In this document: piece after piece, positions 58,985 through 64,000 of the stretch
How positions within the stretch are numbered: position 1 is the first letter of the stretch
How the letters are laid out: every line of letters starts with the position of its first letter
From: Caulobacter sp. Root1455
GTDB lineage: Bacteria; Pseudomonadota; Alphaproteobacteria; Caulobacterales; Caulobacteraceae
Direction of reading: 5' to 3'
DNA: 64,000 nucleotides
NCBI RefSeq assembly: GCF_001426905.1
Contig: NZ_LMFQ01000024.1
Location: 431,700 to 495,699 of the forward strand
Program-made: the position numbers and the translations under genes
Notes under the pieces: generated by a model
The model's input: only the letters and a program-made list of their open reading frames with translations
Told to the model about the DNA's origin: nothing
The model's database searches: none

Positions 58985-59824
58985 TTGCCGTTCGCCACCC
59001 GCTTCGCGCCCTCCCCGACCGGCCGCCTGCATCGCGGCCACGCCTTCTCGGCCCTGACCGCCTTCGACGCCGCGCAAGCCCAGAACGGCCAGTTCGTGCT
59101 GCGGATCGAGGACATCGACGCCACTCGCAGCCGTCCTGAATTCGAGGCCTCGATCCTGGAGGACCTGACCTGGCTGGGCCTTTCCTGGGAGCAGCCGGTT
59201 CGCCGCCAGTCCGAACACCTGGCCGACTATCACCGCGCCATCGACGTGCTGCGCGAGAAGGGCCTGGTCTATCGCTGCTTCCGCACCCGCAAGGAGCTGG
59301 ACATCGGCCGCGCGCCGCACGAGCCGGCCCGGCCCTTCATCGGCGGCCCGCTGCATCCCGCCGAGGAGGCCGCGCGGCTGGAACGGGGCGAGGCTTTCGC
59401 CTGGCGGCTGTCGCTGGACGCGGCCCGCGGCGCGCTGGGCGGCTTCGACCCTCTGACTTTCGTCGAGGACGGCGCCGGGCCCAACGGCGAGACCGGCCTG
59501 ATCGCGGCCCGACCCGAAACCGCCGGCGACATCGTCCTGGCCCGCAAGGACGTCGGCGTGGCCTATCACCTGGCCGTGGTGCTGGACGACGCCTTGCAGG
59601 GGATCACCCACGTGATCCGCGGCCAGGACCTGTTCGAGGCCGCCCACATCCAGCGCCTGCTGCAGGCCCTGCTCGACCTGCCGACCCCGACCTATCGCCA
59701 CCACCGCCTGCTGGTCGGCCCCGACGGCAAGCGGTACGCCAAACGCGACAAGGCCCAGACTTTGCGCGAGCTGCGGGCGTCGGGCGTGACGCCGCAGCAG
59801 CTTCGAGCGGAGATGGGTCTCTAA
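58985..59824 (+). CDS. gluQ: Glutamyl-Q tRNA(Asp) synthetase
   Basis: Glutamylates queuosine in the anticodon of tRNA-Asp. It is a truncated GluRS paralogue of 279 residues: N-terminal APSPTGRLHRGHAFSALTAFDAA (HIGH as HRGH), ENGQFVLRIEDIDATRSRPE-like lead, and the KMSKS region as KRYAKRDKAQTL. The C-terminal anticodon-binding domain of GluRS is absent, as expected. The zinc-binding Cys set (CFRTR) is reduced compared with E. coli. TTG start at 58985. Confidence 0.93.
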   Translation: MPFATRFAPSPTGRLHRGHAFSALTAFDAAQAQNGQFVLRIEDIDATRSRPEFEASILEDLTWLGLSWEQPVRRQSEHLADYHRAIDVLREKGLVYRCFRTRKELDIGRAPHEPARPFIGGPLHPAEEAARLERGEAFAWRLSLDAARGALGGFDPLTFVEDGAGPNGETGLIAARPETAGDIVLARKDVGVAYHLAVVLDDALQGITHVIRGQDLFEAAHIQRLLQALLDLPTPTYRHHRLLVGPDGKRYAKRDKAQTLRELRASGVTPQQLRAEMGL

Positions 59825-59826
59825 GC

Positions 59827-60141
59827 TCAGTTGGCGCCTCCCGCCTGCTCCACCAGCTGTCCCATGGCCCTCAGATAGGCGCCGAAGGCCTCGCGTCCTT
59901 GATCCGTCAGCCGGACCCGGGTCAGGGGCTTGCGACCGACGAAGCTCTTGTCGATCGCCACATAGCCGGCGTCCTCCAGCTTGCGCAGGTGGACCGACAG
60001 ATTGCCCTGGGTCACCTCCAGCAGGTCCTTCAGCTCGGTGAAGTCCGCCACCTCGGCGCTGGCCAGATAGGCGACGATCCCCAGCCGCACCCGACCGTGG
60101 ATGACGTCGTCCAATCCGCTGATGTCGAACTTGCCGCTCAC
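59827..60141 (-). CDS. Winged-helix (MarR/ArsR-like) transcriptional regulator
   Basis: A 104-residue DNA-binding protein, GLDDVIHGRVRLGIVAYLASAEVADFTELKDLLEVTQGNLSVHLRKLEDAGYVAIDKSFVGRKPLTRVRLTDQGREAF, with winged helix and wing GRKPLTRV. No sensor domain. It follows a small multi-helix membrane protein by seven bases, and the two probably form a membrane-protein/regulator pair of a known type. Confidence 0.93.
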   Translation of the reverse strand: MSGKFDISGLDDVIHGRVRLGIVAYLASAEVADFTELKDLLEVTQGNLSVHLRKLEDAGYVAIDKSFVGRKPLTRVRLTDQGREAFGAYLRAMGQLVEQAGGAN

Positions 60142-60148
60142 GATCGTC

Positions 60149-60784
60149 TCAGGCCGGCCGGGCCGCTTGGCGCATGGCCTGGCGCATCATCACGTAGCCC
60201 GGGGCCATCATCCAGGCGAACAGGCCCAGGCCCGCGATCAGCAGGTAGAGGTCCGGCCGATCGATCAGCATGCCCAGGGCCACGCCGGACACCAGCCAGC
60301 CCGCGGCCACCACCGCCATCCACAGACGCTTGCGCAACATGAAGATCACGTACCAAACCGCGCCCTGGATCACGAAGACCACCGCCGGGTGGAACAGCCA
60401 GTAGCGGAAATCGTGGTTGCGCACGGCGGCCGAGGCGAAGATCAGGATGAGCGCCAGATTGGCGATCCCGGTGCCCTGAAAGGCGGCGTTGACCGCGCGG
60501 TTGGCGACGCCGCCGGTGGGCTTCTTGCGTTCGATGACGATCACCACCGTCATCATGATCAGGAAGATCAGGGTCGGCAGCCAGGCCCACACCAGATTGC
60601 CCAGAGCCCCCATGCGGATCAGGCCAATCACCTGCGCGTAGTACCCCACGCACTGCAGACCGTAGATCAGGCCCGCCCCGCCGTAGAGCGCGCCCCCCGC
60701 CACGCCCAGCCCGCCGCCGGAGCCCTCGGCCACCGTCCGCAGGAACGCCAGGTCGTCCTGTACGGATTTGATCTTGTCGTTCAT
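60149..60784 (-). CDS. Multi-helix membrane protein, hypothetical
   Basis: A 211-residue protein with about six transmembrane segments (GVAGGALYGGAGLIYGLQCVG; LVWAWLPTLIFLIMMTVVIVI; GTGIANLALILIFASAAV; WLFHPAVVFVIQGAVWYVIFML). The start is MNDKIKSVQDDLAFLRTVAEGSGGG. It precedes the winged-helix regulator gene by seven bases and follows the acyltransferase gene by 35 bases, so all three are probably one operon. Confidence 0.88.
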   Translation of the reverse strand: MNDKIKSVQDDLAFLRTVAEGSGGGLGVAGGALYGGAGLIYGLQCVGYYAQVIGLIRMGALGNLVWAWLPTLIFLIMMTVVIVIERKKPTGGVANRAVNAAFQGTGIANLALILIFASAAVRNHDFRYWLFHPAVVFVIQGAVWYVIFMLRKRLWMAVVAAGWLVSGVALGMLIDRPDLYLLIAGLGLFAWMMAPGYVMMRQAMRQAARPA

Positions 60785-60819
60785 GGGCGCGGTCCCCTTC
60801 AGCGTTGCATCATGGCCGG

Positions 60820-62037
60820 TCACAGGATTCGCCCCAACAGCGGCATGCGGCGCAGCGCCATCGTCGTCAGCCAGCTGAGGACCACGGCCCCGCCGAACGC
60901 GATCAGGCCCTTGGCCAGCCCGCCCCAGGCCTGAGGCAGCAGCAGCCAGCCCAGCCAGGCGGTGAAGACGTAGTGGGTCAGGTACATGCCGTAGGCGTTG
61001 GCCTGCAGGCTGCGCGCGACCGGACCGGTCCTGCGGACGAAGCGCAGGAACACCGCCAGCACGGCGAACGACAGGGTCGCGCAGGCCAGGACGAAGGCCA
61101 GGCCACCGGCCACATCCAGTACCGCCTTGGGCGGCGGATTGAGCGAGAAGGCGACGATGAAGACCGCGACCGCCGCGATCACCGCCGGCGCCGGAAGGAT
61201 CTGCCAGGCCCACCAGCGCCGGGCCAGCGCCCCTTGCGGGTCGGTCAGCCCCTGGCCCACGCCCGTCGCCCCGAACGCCAGGCCGGCCAGGAAATAGACC
61301 AGGTAGTGGCCTGCCCGGCCGGTCTGGATCAGGAACGGTCCTTCCAGCGTCCAGTGGCCGAAGGGCAAGACCATGTTCAGGGGCACGTAGGCCAGGGCGC
61401 TGGCCGCGACCAGCAGCAGGAAGGCGCGGCCCGGCCGGCGCGCGGCGCCCTGCGTCCAGCGGCCGAGCGCCGGGATCAGGCGGGGAAACAGGCCGTCCAG
61501 CAAGGCGGCGATCGCGCCGAAGGCCAGCAGCACCCACAGGAACCAGGCCGGCCCGCTGGGCCAGAATGGCAGGCTGGTCCAGGCCTGCGCATAGGCCGCC
61601 AGCGACGGCGCGCCGCCCGACTGCAGCCAGGCCGGATAGTAGGCCAGCGGGGCCAGCAGCCCCGCGCCGATCACGAACGGAACGCCGAGCCGCAGCGCCC
61701 GGCCCTTCAGGAACCCGCCCGCGCCCTTGGCCTTCAGGCTCTCGGCGACGAACAGGCCCGAGACCAGGAACATCAGCGACATGAAGAACAGGTCGTTGAC
61801 CAGGGTCAGCAGGCCAAAGCCCCCGAACCTCTGCGGATCCACGACCGGAAAGGCCGTCCACAGGATCGGCGGCTCGGTGAAGCCCTTCGGGGGCGGCGCG
61901 TACGGGTGATAGGTCAGCACCGCGTGGTGGGCGATGACCAGCAGGGTCAGGAAGGCGCGCACGGCGCCGATCGGCGCGTTGCGGGCCGAGCCACCCGCCG
62001 AGGCGGAGGTTTCGAGCGATTTGAGAGGCGCGTGCAT
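60820..62037 (-). CDS. Acyltransferase-3 family membrane protein
   Basis: A 405-residue integral-membrane acyltransferase (OafA/OpgC-like). The N-terminal motif RAFLTLLVIAHHAVLTYHPY has the characteristic His pair. The ten-helix pattern follows, with FFMSLMFLVSGLFVAESL and YGMYLTHYVFTAWLGWLLLP as further family markers. GGAG lies seven bases before ATG 62037. Likely modifies surface or periplasmic glycans or lipids. Confidence 0.92.
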   Translation of the reverse strand: MHAPLKSLETSASAGGSARNAPIGAVRAFLTLLVIAHHAVLTYHPYAPPPKGFTEPPILWTAFPVVDPQRFGGFGLLTLVNDLFFMSLMFLVSGLFVAESLKAKGAGGFLKGRALRLGVPFVIGAGLLAPLAYYPAWLQSGGAPSLAAYAQAWTSLPFWPSGPAWFLWVLLAFGAIAALLDGLFPRLIPALGRWTQGAARRPGRAFLLLVAASALAYVPLNMVLPFGHWTLEGPFLIQTGRAGHYLVYFLAGLAFGATGVGQGLTDPQGALARRWWAWQILPAPAVIAAVAVFIVAFSLNPPPKAVLDVAGGLAFVLACATLSFAVLAVFLRFVRRTGPVARSLQANAYGMYLTHYVFTAWLGWLLLPQAWGGLAKGLIAFGGAVVLSWLTTMALRRMPLLGRIL

Positions 62038-62069
62038 GGCCGGGCTCCGTTGCGATGGCCGAACCATGT

Positions 62070-62100
62070 ATCAACTTGTTTGTTTTGTAAACTTGTTGAT
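62070..62100. promoter_or_regulatory. Possible operator between the acyltransferase and hydrolase genes
   Basis: AT-rich palindrome: atcaac ... gttgat with direct repeats aacttgtt (62073 and 62090) around tgttttgta. It is striking in an otherwise GC-rich region and lies between divergent genes, so it may be the site of the winged-helix regulator encoded downstream of the acyltransferase gene. Confidence 0.45.
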
Positions 62101-62200
62101 GAATATCGATACGACGATGCGTTCTGATCGGCGCTCTTGCGGGTCCATCGCCGACGGCTCTAAGCATGGCTGGAGGCGACCGATCGCCAGGGAGACGACG

Positions 62201-63625
62201 ATGCGCGGATGGATGCTGGCGGCCGGACTGGCGGCGGGAACCTGGCTGGCGGCGACCAGCGCCCACGCCGCCGAGCCGAAGTTCACGCCCGGCCCCTGCG
62301 CCGGCGACTATTCGGGCGTCGGCAACAAGATCCAGTGCGGGACCCTGGTCGTCGACGAGACCCGGGGCGGGCCCAGCACGCGACGCGTCGCCATACCGGT
62401 GACCATCGTCAAGGCCAGCGCGCCCAAGGCCGGCCTGCCGCCGGTGGTCTACCTGCACGGCGGTCCCGGCGGCGGGGTGGTCGAGAACGTCGCCCGCAGC
62501 TTGCGCGGCCCGGCTCGCGAACTGGTCGCCGTCGACCAGGACTGGATCTATTTCGACCAGCGCGGCGGCGGGGTGGCCTCGCCGATCCTCGACTGCGGCG
62601 GGGTGGCCCTGAACGACGCCGGCCCGCTGAACGACGCGGCCGCCCAGCAACTGATCGCCTGCGCCCAGCGGCTGAAGGACTCCGGCGTCGACCTGTCGCA
62701 ATACAACGCCGAAGAGGTGGTCAAGGACATCCAGGATCTGCGCAAGACCCTTGGCCTGAAGCAGATCGACCTGTTCGGCGTCTCGTACGGCACCCGCATC
62801 GCCCTGGCCGTGGTCAAGCACGACCCGTCCGGCGTGCGCGCCGTGGTGCTCGACTCGCCCTGGACGCCGGAGGCCAAGTGGGCCGAGGGCGGGCCTGAGA
62901 TGGTGTCGGACGCGGTGAAGGTGATCTTCAAGCGCTGCGCCGAGGACGCCGCCTGCAACGCCAAATATCCGCACCCGGGCGCCGATCTCGACGCCTTGGC
63001 GACCAAGCTGTTGAGCGGCCCGCAGACGATCGGCGGCAAGGTCTACGCCGCCGACGACCTGGGCGGCTTCCTGATGGACGCGGCCTATAGCGGCCCCGAC
63101 GCCCGCGCCCTGCCCGCCACGGTGGCCAAGTTCGCGGCCGGCGACATGACGGCCCTGGCCGCGCAGATGGCCGATCGCAGCGGCTACAACGAGGCCCAGC
63201 ACCTGACTCATCTGTGCAAGGAGGAGTTCCCGTTCGAGAGCGAGGCGGCCATGCGCAAGGGCGCCCAGCGCGACCCGGTCTCGCGGCTGCTGGAGGCCTC
63301 GATGGGCCGCTATTTCGCCGTCTGCAAGGCCTACGACGTCGGCGCGCCCGACCCGGTCGAGGCCCAGCCGGTCTCCGGCCCGATCCCCACCCTGTTCCTG
63401 GCCGCCGAGATCGATCCCGGCTGCCCGCCGGCCGTGGCCAGGGCGGCGGTCGGCCGCTTCCCCAAGGGCCAGCTGAGCATCATCCCCAACACCACCCACG
63501 GCGTCTCGCGCGGCAGCGCCTGCGCCCGCAAGATGATCCGCGGCTTCCTGGCGGATCCGTCGGCCCCGATCGACCAGAGCTGTTTGCATCCCGAGCACGA
63601 CAAGTTCGTGTTTGATCTGGAGTAG
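62201..63625 (+). CDS. Exported alpha/beta hydrolase with TAP-like C-terminus
   Basis: A 474-residue exported serine hydrolase of the tripeptidyl-aminopeptidase type. Signal peptide GWMLAAGLAAGTWLAATSAHA. HGGPGGG oxyanion motif in VVYLHGGPGGGVVENV; nucleophile in LFGVSYGTRIALA (G-x-S-x-G); acid in EIDPGCPPAVA and His in NTTHGVSRG. C-terminal TAP-like domain with conserved Cys. The ATG at 62201 follows GGGAG with six-base spacing. It is divergent from the acyltransferase. Confidence 0.92.
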   Translation: MRGWMLAAGLAAGTWLAATSAHAAEPKFTPGPCAGDYSGVGNKIQCGTLVVDETRGGPSTRRVAIPVTIVKASAPKAGLPPVVYLHGGPGGGVVENVARSLRGPARELVAVDQDWIYFDQRGGGVASPILDCGGVALNDAGPLNDAAAQQLIACAQRLKDSGVDLSQYNAEEVVKDIQDLRKTLGLKQIDLFGVSYGTRIALAVVKHDPSGVRAVVLDSPWTPEAKWAEGGPEMVSDAVKVIFKRCAEDAACNAKYPHPGADLDALATKLLSGPQTIGGKVYAADDLGGFLMDAAYSGPDARALPATVAKFAAGDMTALAAQMADRSGYNEAQHLTHLCKEEFPFESEAAMRKGAQRDPVSRLLEASMGRYFAVCKAYDVGAPDPVEAQPVSGPIPTLFLAAEIDPGCPPAVARAAVGRFPKGQLSIIPNTTHGVSRGSACARKMIRGFLADPSAPIDQSCLHPEHDKFVFDLE

Positions 63626-63652
63626 GCTTTCTCCCGGACCTGGTGCGGCGAA

Positions 63653-63787
63653 CGCTTGCCCCCTACGGGTCGCTTCGCGACCGTCTTCCCCCACAGGGGG
63701 AAGAGGTTCCGCCCCCGGCGCGGCGCGCGCGTCCTCCGCCCCCCATGGGGGCGGACAGACCGCGAAGCGGTCAGGTGGGGGCAAGTG
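63653..63787. repeat. MITE-like palindromic repeat, copy C
   Basis: A 135-base copy of the core element, same orientation as copy A: gcttgccccctacgggtcgc at the left and cggtcaggtgggggcaagtg at the right. It has a 12-base or so extra GC-rich insert (cccccggcgcggcg) between the two inner palindromes, absent in copies A and B. It lies 27 bases past the hydrolase stop. Confidence 0.85.
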
Positions 63788-64000
63788 TTCGCGGGCACGG
63801 CCTCTCGGTCTCACGCGATCACTCGCTGAGGAGATGGAAAGGGTCGCGGAGCGCCGGACATCGTCCGGAGTTTGAAAAAGAATACCGTTTCGACGAAGCC
63901 CGATCGCTCCGCGCGGTCGTTATATCCGGAAGCCCGCGGCGCTGAGCCCTGTTAGGGCCTCGCCGCCTTGAAGCCTCCGACGGGCGGGCCAGGTCAACGA
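63653..64000. repeat. Right arm of the long inverted repeat (continues past the window)
   Basis: From the MITE-like core (63653) to the window edge (caggtcaacga), this matches the reverse complement of 9439-9770 at most positions. The nested hairpin ccggac-atc-gtccgg is kept with a changed loop, and the outer arms cgcggagcg/cgctccgcg are also kept. It runs off the edge, so its true length is not known. Confidence 0.85.

Noticed and set aside
60149..63814. A single minus-strand open frame of about 1,220 residues
   Set aside because: It merges a real 211-residue membrane protein at its C-terminal end with antisense reading of the acyltransferase and hydrolase genes. The high GC content keeps long frames open without coding.

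Overview
The window is a GC-rich alphaproteobacterial chromosome segment, most probably from the Caulobacterales (Caulobacter or a close relative). The clearest marker is gcrA, a cell-cycle regulator typical of this group, with GANTC (CcrM methylation) sites and a CtrA-like half-site pair upstream. A NodT-type efflux lipoprotein, a large TonB-dependent receptor, a PraR-like XRE regulator and many small alphaproteobacterial DUF proteins (DUF2093, DUF2164, DUF3297, DUF3606) agree with this. Genes are dense and their arrangement looks like ordinary core chromosome. I see no prophage, transposase, CRISPR array or rRNA operon.

Layout. 1-2.4 kb: the 3' part of a large repeat-bearing protein and a partner with a possible caspase-like/DUF4347-like fold. 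2.4-6 kb (minus strand): hslO, DUF2164, argF, argD with a structured leader. 6.2-8.7 kb: a BTLCP transglutaminase-like protein, an orphan ABC-2 permease and gcrA. 8.7-9.8 kb: a gene-free, repeat-rich stretch. 9.8-16.8 kb: xseA, DUF2093, an M23 peptidase, a single-domain response regulator, an LpxL-type acyltransferase, a PraR-like regulator, hisN, a lysophospholipase-like hydrolase and an SCP2 protein. 16.9-19.4 kb: an exported hypothetical protein and two tandem exported methyltransferase-like proteins. 19.6-23.7 kb: hsp20 behind a ROSE-like RNA thermometer, two paralogous pentapeptide-repeat genes and gpmA. 23.8-30.8 kb: kdsD, a serine beta-lactamase-like hydrolase, an exported amidohydrolase, an M6 metalloprotease and upp. 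30.9-35.9 kb: a TetR regulator divergent from a three-gene NodT/EmrA/EmrB efflux operon with a perfect palindromic operator between them. 35.9-46 kb: a GntR/FadR regulator, a class A PBP, and a uronate/pectin-oligosaccharide cluster (TonB receptor, KduI, GH88/105 hydrolase, GntR/FadR regulator, DUF4861 protein) with matching operator-like palindromes. 46.2-58 kb: tRNA-Leu(CAA), a P1 peptidase, MarR, several small proteins, a YqaA-like membrane protein, dsbB, coq7, an M1 aminopeptidase, a VanZ-like protein, HNH and GreA-like proteins. 58-63.6 kb: a 36-residue membrane microprotein divergent from a TetR gene, gluQ, a small membrane-protein/regulator/acyltransferase group and an exported alpha/beta hydrolase.

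The most unusual architecture is repetitive. A structured element of more than 330 bp at 9.4-9.8 kb recurs in inverted orientation at the right edge (63.65-64.0 kb), so the two copies bracket about 54 kb. A shorter core of about 120-135 bp inside it, with CTTGCCCC.../...GGGGCAAG ends, has a third copy at 3.4 kb. A second, unrelated hairpin repeat (13 bp plus 6 bp stems) is found at 49.8 kb and 44.2 kb, with a decayed copy at 7.9 kb.

All calls come from reading the sequence. Family names rest on recognised motifs and not on database searches, and start codons were chosen from ribosome-binding sites and family lengths.
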